This document shows positions 1 through 13,090 of a stretch of DNA of 64,000 nt, one piece after another. Each line of letters begins with the position of its first letter. Position 1 is the first letter of the stretch. Source of the DNA: Pseudoscleropodium purum (Eukaryota; Streptophyta; Bryopsida; Hypnales; Brachytheciaceae); the NCBI GenBank assembly GCA_963969395.1, contig OZ017796.1:46304243-46368242 (forward strand), read 5' to 3'. The notes below the pieces were generated by a model, which was given only the letters and a program-made list of their open reading frames with translations, was not told where the DNA came from and searched no databases. The translations under genes were made by a program, and so were the position numbers.

Positions 1-170
1 GCTGGCCTCCCTTTGAATCCCGGAGGATTTGTTTGGGGCTTGGACGCAGACTGCCGAGATGGGTCCAAACTCCGGGATGCTGGAATTTGATAGGTGCCTG
101 TTTGATGCACCGTACTGTAGGAACTGTACAACCCAACCCAACAATTCTTTCTTGAGATTTTTTGGGGGAA
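1..170. other. GC-richer edge fragment of unknown nature
   Basis: The first 170 bases are clearly less AT-rich than what follows. One plus-strand frame stays open from base 1 to a TGA near base 90 and another to about base 170, but neither resembles a family I recognise. A short inverted motif, GGTGC...GCACC, lies near 94-112. It could be the end of a gene or of a transposon that starts outside the window. Confidence 0.25.
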
Positions 171-3100
171 TTTTCAAAAATTGTTTAAAATAGAAAATAA
201 CAATGAAAAACTAGAAGTATTCAAAAAGTCCCTATCAATGGAATTTGTCCATGTGTTTGAAGGAAAAAAAAAAGTATTAGAAAACTTCACAAGTGGAAAC
301 ATGGTCACTGTACATTAGGCAAACGACCAATGAGAAGACCTACATGATGAATTTGACCAATTTTAGGTCTTCTTGTGATCATTTCCTAGGTGTCAGGAGT
401 GCATAGATTTCACTAGTGTTTCGATTCCAATGTTTAAACTTACAATCGAAAAATTTTACTAAATTTTTGGAGTTTTTCAATTTTGAAAGCTACAATTGAG
501 TTTGACTAAGGCACATTCAATTTGGGGATGTCAAGATTTTTCAAAATCTTGCAAGATTACCCCCTCATTGCTTACAAAATAAAAATCTTTGTATCATTTA
601 CCTTATTAATTATAGTACAATGATTTAAGACTCTTTATGTAGATGTCAATCTTCCCAATCAAATTTTCTAAGTGAATTCACAAAATACATATTTTTTTTA
701 TGTCAATTTAAAGATTGAAATAAATAAAAACTTTTCAAATTTTGCAATACTTATTGATATGACATGAAACAAAGTTTGACATGTAAATTACAATGTTAAG
801 AAGTCATCTTGAAAATCCCATTCAAATATTCAAAGTGTTCTTAGTCACAAGAACTTATTAAAATTTACAATTTCCTAGGAAGTCGGCTTCTTTGTCCTAT
901 ATAATTTAGTACCAAAATTTTTAAAACTTAGTAGTAATTCTTGTGCAATGATAATAATAACAAATGTAGTTGCACAAATGTGATGTAAATTCTACAATAA
1001 TTTGATAATTACACCAATTTGTAACCCATTTTCATCTATTTTTTGATGTAGTGAAGTACTTTGTTTTTCTAAGAATAAGTCTCATTGTTTCATGGTTCTA
1101 AAATAATGAAGAAGATTGGATATAATTATATTGTTTAATCAATCATCAAACTCCTCCATCAACCCTATTTTTACCTTAATAAAACTATCTCTTGACCTCA
1201 TATGTAGAATTTGTCATTAGAATTTCTATCACTTCATTTCTCAAAGGAGGTGTTGTCAATCCTTAATGATGATGAAAAATGGACAAAGATACATGTACTA
1301 GATCCAACTAGTGTAGGCACCTCTATGGAATCAAAGCCTAAGTACATACAAACATCAAAGTTTCAAAAAACTAACTCAAAAGTAGACCATAAAAATCAAA
1401 TTCTCTAATTTTTCAAAGTTGTAACCTAAAATGTAACTAATCACTAATGTGACAAAATAATATTAATAGAAAACTAGTAATATCTTCACATTAAAAAAAA
1501 TAATATTTTTTGCAATTATCCAATGCTAAATCTAATACTACATATGATTGAAATATTTTTGCATTTGGATTTCTCTTTCTCCCTATATATAATTCTTTAC
1601 TTTTACTATTAGTCTAGAGTCTTGCAGCCCTCTTGAGATCTTCTTTTTCTCTAATGACTAACATAACTAATCTCCAAAAAAAATTACTTACTTTAGTTAT
1701 AGCTTAGAGAATTATAGCTTTTGAAAATACTAGGTAGCATTGAATTTTTTTTTGTGCATTTGATTACTTTTTCATATGTTTTCTATAGGCACAAAATTTT
1801 TAAAAATTATAAGATCATATATATATATTTTTTTGAATTTTTGAGCAAAATAAGTAGAATTCGAATTTTGTAATTTTTAAAGAGACACCACTTTTTATTA
1901 TATTGTAATAAGTCTATTTTAGAATGATGACCTTTTAAGGCTAGATGTATACTTAATGTTTCCCTCATTTGATACCATATATATCCACCATAGCTACCAT
2001 GTCCCTTCATTTAAATTAGCAATTGTTGCCAATGTCCCAAGTATCCCTTCATAGGTCAACATCTACTACCCACAACCCACACAAACATCTCTACATCCCT
2101 AGATTTCCATCTCACTACCATAGCCACTATATGCAAGTTAGGCACTTGTTGATCATGATCCAAACATCCTTTCATCTATCAATACTTGTTATCCATGATC
2201 CAAATAAACATCACCATGTCATTTCATCTCAATTTATCCATTGTAGTTGCAAAGTTGTTTCACTTAGGGTGTTAGTCGTTACTTTTGACAACAATCCTAG
2301 ATAAGCATCTCCACATTTTTTCATCTTTAGTCTATTTACAACACCATATTCAAATAAAAGATCCTAGAGACTTTACTTTCTCAGACAACCCCTTTGAATA
2401 TCTCATAATTGTCTATTTTTTCTTTCTGGTCTTTAAATAAAATTACTTCAATAACTTCAATCCATATTGAAAATCTAATTTTAAGGTGTTTGCACAACAT
2501 TAGCAATCCCATATTGTATCAATATATGATTTTGCTAAAATTTACTAAAAGAAAATTACATATGATTTGAGATGATTTTGTTCTTAATTTGCATTAGTCT
2601 AATATCATTAATGTTAATTAGAATATATTTTATTCTTATTCTTATTTTATTACAAATATAGTACTAAACCTTTGCTACCTTTAAGTTGTTTTCTTTTAGT
2701 GATTTCTACAATTTCAAAATTTTGTATAATCTATATATTTTCTTCTAAACATGTTTAAAAAAATAGGGCTCCTCTTCTCTCTTTGTTATTAATGATGCCT
2801 AACTATTGAACATTTTGGGGTCCATTTCCACTTTAAAAGACTTTGGCAACAATAAGTTTTACATGCATATCAAAGCCTTGAAAGTATCGAGTAAGCGGTA
2901 CCAACTAGGGAGAAAAGGCACAAAGTTTCCTTTATTGATGTAGTTTTGCACATGCACCCTCATAATGGAGATGATGTAAATGGATTTCTTAGAGAAGATG
3001 TGGAATCTAATTCCCATATAATTATTGAAAACACAACCAAATACTAAGTGCATATCTTCAAAAAGAATTTAATGTCAAAAAAATTCGTGAAGAAAGGATT

Positions 3101-4508
3101 CAAGCCAAATGTCATCCCAAACTTGCATTTTCAAGGAAAAGAAAAACCTAACTACTAGGAAACAAGAGCTATTAGATCGATAAGAAAAAAATAAGATTGC
3201 ATGCAATGATCTCAATCCACTCTACAAAAAAACATTGAGAAAAATTGCAACTATAAAGATTTTAACCACGATGGCTAAGCTCTCTTAGAAGAGCTAGTAT
3301 AAAGTATCAACAACCTAGACCTTCCAAGCAATGGACTTCCTACTAGCACTATAGCTTATTAAATTTAAATGTTGTTCTAGGACACTAATCTACTATGCAT
3401 TGACCCCTCTAATTTGCAATTCATCACAAATCCATGGTTCCCCCTTGAAGCATTCCCAAGTCCTTCCAACCCATTTTACATTCGACAACCACTTATAAAT
3501 TCATAGCCATACATGTAATTTCAAATATGGACAATCACATACAATGTACATCATTCAATCACTAGGGATTCCTCTTCATGCCCTTTTGTTTTGACATAGT
3601 TGGACAAGCAATTTTTTTCTCTAGAATTTTTTTCTCTATTTATTTTAGTGATAATTTTACTAAGCAATAATTTCTTGGTCATGCAAAAATAACAGTAATA
3701 CAATTTTTCCTAGGTACATGTGCCCATCTACCAACAATACACCCTTTCTATGACCTACTTCCTTGAATCAATTTGCACTACCTTTTGAGTAAGCTTTAGG
3801 TTTCCAAAAAATACAAATTTTCCATTCCAAAATACAAAAAAATTCCTCAATGCTCTCTACAATTCTCACACAATCAAATTTTCTAAACTTCACACCATTA
3901 ATTGTCCAAGAATTTCCATTGCTACCTATTGAAAAGCTCTTCAGATCATGGTTGTGGACTAATTGCCCCTACTAAATAATTCATAATTCACAATTTCATA
4001 CAGATTGCCTTCATTTTCCTATATCAAAATATACCAATTAAACTCCTGATTCTACCAAAAAAATTGATTGGCTCAAATAAGCCAGTTGTAAGATTATTAT
4101 ACCCAACCTGTACATCTCAAGAGGTGGGTGCTTTTAGAACCCAAGCACTTTACAACCCTCGTACCTTCTTCTACATTCTCGAATTACCATCTTATATCAA
4201 CTTTGTAACCATGTCAATTATGAGAACCACATTGGAATCCAAATGTGCACAAATAATTCACTCCTAAGAATAATCATTAAAACTTCTATACTTTTGCTAT
4301 GATGACAACGAGAATGAGTTGACCGAAGTTTGTGAAAAATTCTTTGATTTGTCGGCCTATTGTTATTTATCTAAATGCGCATCTGATGAGTACAAATGGC
4401 TAAAATATCAGAGAATTTTCCAAAGAGTCAACAATGCCTCATCCGCGGTCTCATCCTGTCGTCCTTCCCACCACAATGACCTCATGTTGTGCTTAAGACG
4501 TATCTGGG
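171..4508. other. AT-rich gene-free stretch
   Basis: No exon with plausible splice sites or recognisable protein similarity was seen. All open frames are short and of low complexity. Around 3230-3360 there is a weak copy of a dispersed repeat also present near 30.8 and 44.8 kb; they share a segment reading CCTTCCAAGCAATGGA. Around 2020-2240 a CA/TC-rich segment contains degenerate internal repeats based on CATGATCCAAA. Nothing else can be supported. Confidence 0.5.
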
Positions 4509-5201
4509 TTTATTCATAAAAACCGTGTTGAAGTAATTACTCCAGAACATAATCAATAACAGAAAAGAGTGGTCGATCACAGCAAAATAGAACTCTCCAC
4601 ATTGTACAAGCTTGAGTAACCAGGTATTAATATTTCAAATGTCCTGTCATTCCAAGTCTATTTGTACAGTTCACTGTAGCTCCTCGCCTGGAGGACTCAG
4701 CAACAACTCCATCTTCACAGCCCAGCCGGCACCAGCTAGCTAGGTCACTAGAAATACAAAGCCTCCTGGTTACTTCCCACAGCACATGATAGACTCCATT
4801 GTGCATTCGAAGTCCTGCTCTAGCTCCAAACCTAGCTACTTACCCAGTACTATCTTAAGATCAGATCTAATGCAATTAAAGCCAGCATGCCGACTCTCAG
4901 ACTGTTCTAGAGCCAAGCCTGGATCCCACCAGACCTGCCAACGGACCACACTCCCCACTCCCCTTCATAGATTCGCCCCCTTTGCAGAACTCGAAGAATC
5001 CAGAATATATGCTCACTTCTCTCTTGGAAAAAATAATTCTGCTGCCCTGAATGCTAGACACGAGTCCGCTAGCATTGAATTCAACGTACCCATTGCAAGC
5101 CAATCCAGACCTTCAGATATATATTCGAGTCTCGATCAACGCTGATTGATCTTTATCAGCTTACCGCTGAGTATGTCATAAATTTCAAGGGGGTTAGCTA
5201 G
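4509..5201 (-). other. Probable 3' untranslated region of the BTB/POZ gene
   Basis: This stretch directly follows the minus-strand stop codon and has a balanced base composition like the gene rather than the AT-rich desert beyond. On the minus strand an AATAAA poly(A) signal lies at 4509-4514, near where the composition changes back to AT-rich. The long open frame at 4786-5145 on the plus strand has no recognisable domain and is best explained as non-coding. The 3' end is an inference; no cleavage site can be proved from sequence alone. Confidence 0.35.
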
Positions 5202-8200
5202 CTAGAACGACGACCGCTGGTGCGGGATTTCCACGTCTTCCAAACTGCAGGGACGAGTGAAGGTGCGTCGCCACCAAACTTCGAAGGCTTTCTGCAAGTT
5301 GGGGCAGTCGTCTCCGGAGCTTGAGAATCGATCGAACCACGACAGCAGGATGCTCTGTTGCTGCTTTAATGGGAGCGTCAGAATCGTTTGGCTGATGCCC
5401 TCCTCCACCACCTGAAAAAGTTTCCCATTCAAATAACAATTTGCTGTAAAACTGGGATAGGAGTCGAAACAATAGGAAGTAGCTGTTGCAACACGTACAT
5501 CATCAAATGCTTTGGAATGATTTCGTGGTGGTTCCATACTCTGCCTCCAACTCATGGCCTACTGCAAACCGTTGCAGAAGAGGTGGAAACTAGTTGTAAA
5601 AGTCTTGGGCACGGAACAAATATATTTTGCTAAAAAGTTGTGGAGCTGTACAAAAGTGTAATCTACAGGCTTCCTGGTGTCGCCAGGAAGAAACACTTGT
5701 ACTGCATTACGCTTTGGTAATTGGGAAATTACCTTCTTGTCCAAGTTGCGGCAGCACCGTTGCATCCATGCGAAGTCGTCCACGAGGGGCTGCAACCACG
5801 TTGAGAGTAGCAGGAATCTCACATCCTTGGGCGACAGAACCTGTTCTTCCATTACGTGAAAATGCACATATGCCGGGTGAGACATTGAGAATCCTGTTTT
5901 GAATGTTCGGAGAGCCTATAACCCACATATTCTACATTGAGCATAGTTCCTATATTTTAATTGGCCGAACAATTATTGAATAATGCCAGCAATGCAAGAC
6001 CAATGTTGTAAGAGTTCTGGTAGTGCAAATTTATCATGACCTAATTATCTCCGATGGCGGCCCTTTCTCACTAATCGAACCAAGCTTTCTAGTGGGGCAC
6101 TTCTCTTTCAACAAACAACAAACGTACTTGACGGCACACAAACGACAATAAAAAATAAACCACATTCAGAAGATAAGACAAAGACAATAGACCATCCCAA
6201 CTCCAACGTTCGGATTTTAAGGAGCCCCCAATATTAATTTGTTCTAAGGTTCTACTTAAGAACAACGCAATTCGAGATAAATTCTTAGCGATCTCAAGAA
6301 CTGCTCTCGAAAATAAAGACACAGCCAAAATTAGGTTCTCTTCACTCAAAATAAAACACCCCAACCTTGTATCATTAAGCTCGGTTAACAAGGGTACCCA
6401 CGCCCAATCAGCGAACTGGGTTAGAGTCTAGAAGGGTGTAGGGTGCTTGCCTGTCCCTTGCCGATGGCAATGCACAAGCGCGCTGTAAGTCGGCTGACTT
6501 CGTACCGGAACATGACGGGCACCTGCGCATGCAGGGACGCCAGCTCCGCCTGATGCGCCCACATGCGAACGAAGTCATCGGCCATGCCACGGTCGATCAA
6601 AATGTCCACCAGCCAATGCAGGTTGTCCGCTTGACGCGCAATCTCCACCAGCATGCCTCTGTCGGCTCCCCCTTTCGACTGCCAGATATATTTATCACGT
6701 TTTTATATTACAACTGGAAAAGATGTCAGCGAATAGAACCGAAACAAATTCCAGAACCCTGAAATTCCATATTCGTTTGAGAATCTAGTTTTGATCCTTC
6801 GCTGCAGGATTGAAGGCATCGGCCATGCCACGGTCGATCAGCATAACCATGAAGGACTCCAAAATTATGTACTGGACAATGCTAGAGGGTCAAAGGCACT
6901 CTCAAATATGATGCTAAGATTTATGAGAGACGCGATCACAAATTTCCAGATCCCAATTTTTTGCGTTTGAAGAGGAAGTTTGAAATAAGGAGAGGAATCA
7001 TGGATGATACCGTAATCCTATTATAACTACGTAACTACGTAATGACACAGATGCCTTGCACAGTTGCTCCGGATTATGGGCTAGAAAACCTTGGTCAGAT
7101 GGTCTAGTGAGGATTTCTAGGATTAACGTTTCATCATCCTTTCTAATCTTCAGCATCACAGAATATTTCCCTAAATAAAAAGCTAAAATGGCTAGAACCT
7201 TCTTGTGACAAACCGAGATGAGGATGCAAATCTCGCCTTGAAGCTCAGACGTGCCATGATGTGATTTTCACCAGTATGAAACATAAATACTATTGCATTA
7301 TTTGATCAGTTCTAATAGGGACCCTTTGCCTCTAGCAAAAATAGTGACCACGCAAACGAGGTCTAAATCCTCCCCAGATGGGACATTCCCTGCTTAGGTG
7401 AGGACACAGAAGACCTAATGGAGGAAATCACTGGGGGTATAGAGAGATGAATTGTGTACCAGCATAAACAAATGGAGCAGGGAGTCGAGGCAGCCGTGGC
7501 AAGCTCGATACAAACTTTCTTTGCTCACATCCAATGTGTTCTTGTTCTGCGACATATTCTCTCGAAGCATCCTTGAAACCAGAGACTTCATTTCCCTCCG
7601 CGCCTTGTCGTCAGTCCCTGGGATTCACAATAACCAACATGCGAACATCGTCACTCAGCTTCATGCATTTCATGAATACTTAATGTTCCCGTGAAGAAAT
7701 TGAGACATATGTGCACAACTGATTGGAACCCCACACAAAGCAAATCCACAATTTAGTTACGAAATTTTAAAGTCATATGATAATGTCTTTCGCAAATTCG
7801 TACTTACTCAATTTCAAGCTTTGCACGACAAGGACAGAATCGAAGCTTCCTAAGAATGATATCTGAGCGTGTGACAGTCTTCAATGGTTTCAGAGTGTAT
7901 CTTAAGTAAGGTTGCCAGGAGTTACAGTTCTATGGTTTGTGAACTCGAGAGAAAAGGACATACGAAGTGATCCTTACACAAAATCAGGTGCATGCATTGG
8001 TAGCCGAGCTAAACAGAGGAGGACAGATACTCCATTACACGAATAATGTGTGCTGAAGGAAGGCTGAAGGAGACTCTATTATAACATTATCAAAGCAGTC
8101 CAAATGTTCCCCAATGCAAATGCTTACGGGCAGCATTCACTACTGGTAGTATATGTTGCTTTTGTCGAAACTCTTCCTTTTAGGCAAATAAAGACCATCA

Positions 8201-11200
8201 AATTGAATTGTCAAGCAACTTCACTGTTCAGCAAACACACTCCTTGCCATACAGAGCACAAACTCGTGCAAGCCCAGTGGGTATGGGCTGAATGAATACC
8301 TTTGGTGACGGCTTGCAGGAGGCGAACGAGGACGTCCTCGGAGTTAGAGCTCTCAAGGCCTGAGCAGCGCTTCATCACATCGGCGGCCACGCCCACACTC
8401 TCCAACTGTAGCTGCCCCATGAGCGCCGTCACCTTCTCTTCCTCGTCGTCGGCCCAGGGCACCGCCTCCAAATACTCCAAACAGGAAAATACGCCGCCCT
8501 CAAACATGATGTGCGCTGACAACTGCATCATCGCAAAGGCAGAGCAAAAGCTCGGACTGGTTCATAAATTGCTAACGTCTCTCATTCTTGATGCAACGGT
8601 TCATTAGGACTAGGGATAAGTATTTGAATTCAGTCTAGAGTTGTACATATCGCCAATACTAACACGCTTGCTAATACCATTCAGAACTCCTGTTTGCATC
8701 ACTTTCAACATTGCGTAGGAATTCTTTTTTGGAGGGTTGTAAAGTAGTGGAGAGATCTCTAGGTAAAAGATCTCGAACTTTTTCCACTGCAAATGAACTT
8801 CTCATGCAAGTTCGGAGTGGGGTGATATAGAACATTTATGTGAGAGTAGACAAACCAGCTAGTCCAACCAGGCATGCGAATAAATAGAGCATCTCCTTGA
8901 TAGGAAAAAAAAAGAGGTTGGCAATGAGGCAGGAGCAGTGCCCGAACGGTTTACAAGTCATTATTCCATTAAATTTTACAAATCCATCTTAGATTCAGGG
9001 GAAAAATCTTGCAAATTCCAGGAACGTTCATATATAGATTGAAATAAACTCATCCCTGTCAAAATGTTGGACAGCCTTAATGCTTTTTAAAAGTCGTCGA
9101 ATCAGATCTGTACACTATAAGAGTTCTTTGTATACTCTCAAGAGTGTAAGGTTACAGAGTCTACCATTGCAGACTATTTTAACGCAATATAGCAGGGTCT
9201 TCTTTACTATTAACTTTTTCACTGGCCTGACTCCAATAATTTTTCTGGAAACTAATAGTTCCAGTAAATCGTGCGCAATGCTCTGGTAATAACGCTGAAG
9301 TTTTCGACTACTCACAACAAATTCTCAACGAAATCTGGCAATAAGAAACACATTACCATCTCGTCGAAAGGGGAACGATGAAGTGAGAGTCCAGAATACA
9401 AACCTTGAGAATGCTCAGAATGCGACCCACGTTTTCCTTCATGAGACTGCGCTTGACGTCCTCGCAGTACATGAGTCGCAGAGTCTCCAGGTAGATTTCC
9501 ACGTCGTCGATATCGGTGATTTCGATGAGGTTGGGATTGGTGCCTGGCCGTTGCTGCTTGGACCATCGATCGGAGAGCTTGGCGGCGAAGAAGCGGCTGT
9601 GCGACACCAGAATATGGCGATGCACATTCACCGTCACGCTGTAGCCTTCCCGGTTGTTGAGCGTCAGCTTCAAGTCGCTACTGCTCGCGTCGTTGAACTG
9701 GTTGCCCGGGCTACTTCCTGTCCGACACCACATTTAGGTATCAATCCCTCGTCAAAAACTTTCGCCATTGAGGTATAATGTGAGCACTCCCACTTGCAAT
9801 CGGATTCAACAAGCCAACAGATAGACTAGGGTGACCAAAATAGCATCTCGACTGTAGTCTGTATTGTACAATCTAATAGGGCACTCCTTCAGATACCAAT
9901 TACGAAATACTAGATACAGCTACGTAAGTTCTAGCTACTGGATATTGGTTATCAGACACAGGTCCATTTCATAGAATTCACCTCCCGACTATCTATTGGC
10001 GTCGATGTGACATTGTTGGCATCTATGAAACAGAAGTACCTGTGTGGGGTTTGGCAATCAGTAGAACTACTTTAGACTCTTCATGCACGCAGGTCTAAGG
10101 GCTAGGCTAATTCTTCTGTTCCTTAGAGCATGAGATTCAGTTTCATCAAGTTGATTTGAATTCTCGCCAATACCTCCCATGTCATTAACATAGTGGCCAA
10201 ACGAACTACTGCACAGCTTGACATTGGAGGTCCTTAATTTGGGGGTAAACTAAGCTCTGACAATAATGAAGTAACAAATTGGAAAGGATACGTTACGTTC
10301 AATGCGTTACGCTCACTACAATGAAAACGACAGCTGAAGTTGGACGAACGTAATTGATCCAAATATGATTTCACTCAGTTAAATGACTCACAAATCCTTA
10401 AAGTTTGGTTTCAGAGTCTCAAAGAGCACCGAAATAAACCATTGAAGGCAATCTTGACAAAGGTTCGAAAATGATGAAGAAACAAAACGGGGCACACTCT
10501 TTTCAACGTGTCTAGACCCCTTGGAATGCCAAGAGCTCTACACAGTTGAAGTCGGAGCAATACAAGTACTTGCGTCAGATCGGCCATGGCGCAGGCGTGA
10601 CAGGGTTTAAGGATGCACGCATGAAGGACTCAAACCTGAGAGAATGGTTTTCATCTTCTCTTGAAATGAGAGCTGCTGGCTCAGCGATAACGTGTGCACA
10701 GTTTTCACGCCCTGCAATTCCTGCTCATGGGTCATCATCTCGAACAGAGTCGGGGACGCTTTAATCTTCTCAACAGGTGGCGAGCTCGACACCCCCTCCC
10801 TTCCGGAGGGGACCTTCCCTGCATTATAACTCCCCATTGAGAAAACAGCCGTCGCTGTCGCCACCGACGCCTGCACCACCTGAGTCGCAGCCGCATTGGC
10901 ATTCGCCGCAGGCGGCACCACTTCCACCAGCGGCGACACTTTCCCAGGCGACAGCCGCGGCCGAAACGCAGGTGAGCTTCCCGGCGTTGTCGTCCTCTCA
11001 AACCCCCCACTGAAATTCTTTACTAGCGCCCCAATGTCCCCACTCAGTTTCACCTCCCCACTCCCAGGTAGCTTCCGCCGCGTCGGTACTCGCGGTGGCG
11101 GCGACATGGCACCTGAGCGCGTCATGCACCCCCCGCACCAGCTCCCGAACGAGCCCCCTCCAAACTCGCCATTGTACGTCACGCCACTCCCAGTCTCGCC

Positions 11201-11440
11201 GCTCCTCCTCCCCGACCTCGACATGGGGCCACTATTGCTGGCACTGTTGCTGCGCCCACTGCCATGCGCCCGCGCATTCCATTCCTTGTGATGCAAACCT
11301 TCAGCAGCTCGACCACCGTCGACCACTCCAAGCTCCCCGCTACTCCCATACAACACGCCGTTAGAGCGTCCGGCGCGCGCTTGCTGCGCCTTGCGATGCT
11401 GCTGCGAGTGCCCCGTGGGCGGACGCGACACCACCGCCAT
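5202..11440 (-). CDS. BTB/POZ domain protein, seven exons, 681 residues
   Basis: The exons in transcript order are 11440-10636, 9717-9404, 8522-8300, 7617-7460, 6678-6451, 5840-5733 and 5411-5202. Together they give 2,046 nt with every phase consistent. Residues 1-268 are a low-complexity Ser/Gly/Ala-rich N-terminus. The BTB/POZ fold lies at about 281-400: the strand DLKLTL, then [20 protein letters not shown], the MYC segment, and [19 protein letters not shown] across the exon 2/3 junction. The conserved C-terminal region carries WLQPLVDDF (about 591-599) and AFEVWWRR (about 654-661). These are marks of the plant family that includes Arabidopsis At1g63850 and At5g60050, which lacks an NPH3 domain. 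BTB domains mediate dimerisation and often CUL3 ubiquitin-ligase adaptor function; that role is inferred here. The start is the first in-frame ATG and has a good CCCCATGGCGG context. Intron 5 uses GC-AG. Confidence 0.88.
5841..6450 (-). other. GC-AG intron (intron 5 of the BTB gene)
   Basis: Exon 5 ends with codons for GKGQ and exon 6 begins VLSPKDVRF. In frame, the only good junction is CAG|GCAAGC at the donor and AACAG|GTTCTG at the acceptor. No GT donor lies between GKGQ and the in-frame stop at 6429-6431. CAG|GCAAG is the usual consensus of GC donors in plants, which tolerate GC when the rest of the donor pairs strongly with U1. Family knowledge supports continuity from the IGKGQ segment into the KDVRF-x-LL-x-TWLQPL segment. 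Confidence 0.82.
6808..6850 (-). pseudogene. Decayed duplicate of part of exon 5 inside intron 4
   Basis: Bases 6817-6840 repeat exactly 24 bases of exon 5 (6576-6599), and the adjoining four bases also match after one mismatch. On the minus strand it reads TGATCGACCGTGGCATGGCC and would encode IDRGMAD as exon 5 does. Similarity fades on both sides and no splice sites flank it. It looks like the surviving core of a local duplication, not a usable alternative exon. Confidence 0.75.
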
Positions 11441-11900
11441 GGGGACCGATCGATGGAACTCTGTAGCTCGATTGATCTGGTTCGACTGGACTCGGTAGCT
11501 GGATTGATCTATGTAGCTAGCTAGCTGTGATCGATTTGGGCGAAGGGGAAGCTAAGCAAGGCCATGATTACTTGTGAAGCCGTGGTGAAGTTGGGGGTGA
11601 GGCGCGCGGGGCGATGGCAGCGGGCGTCGACGTTGCTCTGCAGTTGCCATCAGTGGTCGCGCGTGCCAGCAGCTCCTCGCTACGCCTGTGTCTGCAGGCG
11701 CGCTCTGTGCGTGGGACGCCCCCCAGTCTAGCTCACTGCATGTGACTGTGCCTTCCTTCAGGGCTCTGTTACTAGTAACTGTGCGTCTGTGATCATCCCC
11801 CCTCTGGGTCTTACGTAGAGCCCCAACTGTACTGTAGTTTATTCTTCTGCCTGGGCTTGCTTGCCTTGAGGGCTCTCTCTTCCTCCCGCTGCCCTGCCAC
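11441..11900 (-). promoter_or_regulatory. 5' leader and promoter-proximal region of the BTB gene
   Basis: The region upstream of the start codon is unusually GC-rich and CpG-rich for this window, consistent with a plant 5' leader. It holds several upstream ATGs on the minus strand: 11565 opens a 14-codon ORF that ends in TAG at 11521-11523, and 11650 opens a 32-codon ORF that overlaps it in another frame. The self-complementary run TAGCTAGCTAGCT lies near 11513-11526. No convincing TATA box stands out; a start site is not assigned. Confidence 0.5.
11521..11565 (-). CDS. Upstream ORF, 14 codons, in the BTB gene leader
   Basis: The frame starts at ATG in context AATCATGGCC and encodes MALLSFPFAQIDHS before TAG. 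The stop lies 80 bases before the main start. Such uORFs commonly dampen translation of the main frame in plants. Conservation of the peptide is unknown, so any role is an inference that depends on where transcription starts. Confidence 0.3.
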   Translation of the reverse strand: MALLSFPFAQIDHS

Positions 11901-13090
11901 GCTTTTAAGACACCGTATGATACGGGGGGAGAAATGAATACAGTGGGGTGGAGGGACGTGACATTACAGAAGGAAGGGAGATGAGGCCGTTGCCTTGCCT
12001 CCGTGAGAGGGGTGGACGTTCACGGGGAGACAAACGTGGGAGAAGGTGACATGGATTGAAATTCTTGACTTTCCCGAGACATTTGTGAAGTTTTGGTGAA
12101 GTATTGATGAGTTTTTGAAGTCTTTCTTGAAGAGTCAAGGTTTGAGGTCCATAAATGGAACGCCTAAGGGCTGGAACTGAATTTTGCCAAGGCTAAACAT
12201 CTTGAAAAGAAATTCTGTAAATTTTCCTTGAAAGACAGTTGGAATTGACATCTTGGCCAAGTAGTTTCATATTTTGGGACCTAAAAATGCATATTATTGC
12301 TAGAAAATATAAAATTGAACACATTGTCCACTTTAACCAATATTTTAAATGCAAAGGCACTAAGATATAACAATGGTTGATATTGCTAATGTTATCCCAT
12401 GTTCTCAATTAAAAAATTAATTAATTAATATTGTGAGAACCAACATCATTTGCATATTTGTCAAATTGTTGATATTTTCATTTCTATAAATGTCAATTTC
12501 CTTCAATTTTTTGTGTACAACAATTTGAAATGATGTATACCAACATGCCAAAGCACCCAAAGTTTTTTTGAAGTTATAAGAAAAAATTGACATAAGATAA
12601 AGTAATTCCAAATCATTGTCAATAGAACCAAGTTTTAGACATGGCTAACCTTGAAATTAATTTTCTTTCAAACAACGAATAATTTTTTTCTTCAAACTTC
12701 CATGATTATGTGTAGTATGTCACAGACTACAACTTTTATGTGTCTAATTTCGAACTATGTGCATTGCGCATTGATGGTTATGGTATGGTTGTTCAAATGA
12801 AACCATTTCAAATTTGTACTCAATTTGGGGACTCACTGTGTAGTCCACCAAAGACTAAGCAAAAGACAAAAATATAGAAGCTTTGGCAAATTGAACAAAA
12901 TCATGCTAGTTGCACTTCAAAATGTTGTGCAATTTGCTTTGGTAAGCCTAATTTGCCAAGACCTCTAGAGTTTGTTTTTCTTTTACCTTGCTTTAGAAGC
13001 TGTTTATTTTCATTGTCAAATGTCTAAATTTGAGTTTCTCTTGTAAGTATTCAAAATACTCTAAGATGCACTTCCAATGGTAGAAACTGA
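11901..13090. other. Intergenic stretch, no gene seen
   Basis: A moderately GC-rich first 250 bases give way to AT-rich DNA. A minus-strand frame at 11905-12138 is open for 77 codons but is Pro/Leu/Ser-rich and resembles no family. No transposon ends were recognised. Confidence 0.4.

Noticed and set aside
4786..5145. 119-codon plus-strand ORF
   Set aside because: It lies in the probable 3' UTR of the BTB gene on the other strand, has no domain, and its composition matches UTR sequence.
9383..9778. 131-codon plus-strand ORF
   Set aside because: It is the complement of the BTB domain exon; the minus-strand reading has clear family motifs.
10896..11291. Long Pro/Ser-rich plus-strand ORFs over 10.8-11.5 kb
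   Set aside because: They are antisense shadows of the GC-rich first exon of the BTB gene.
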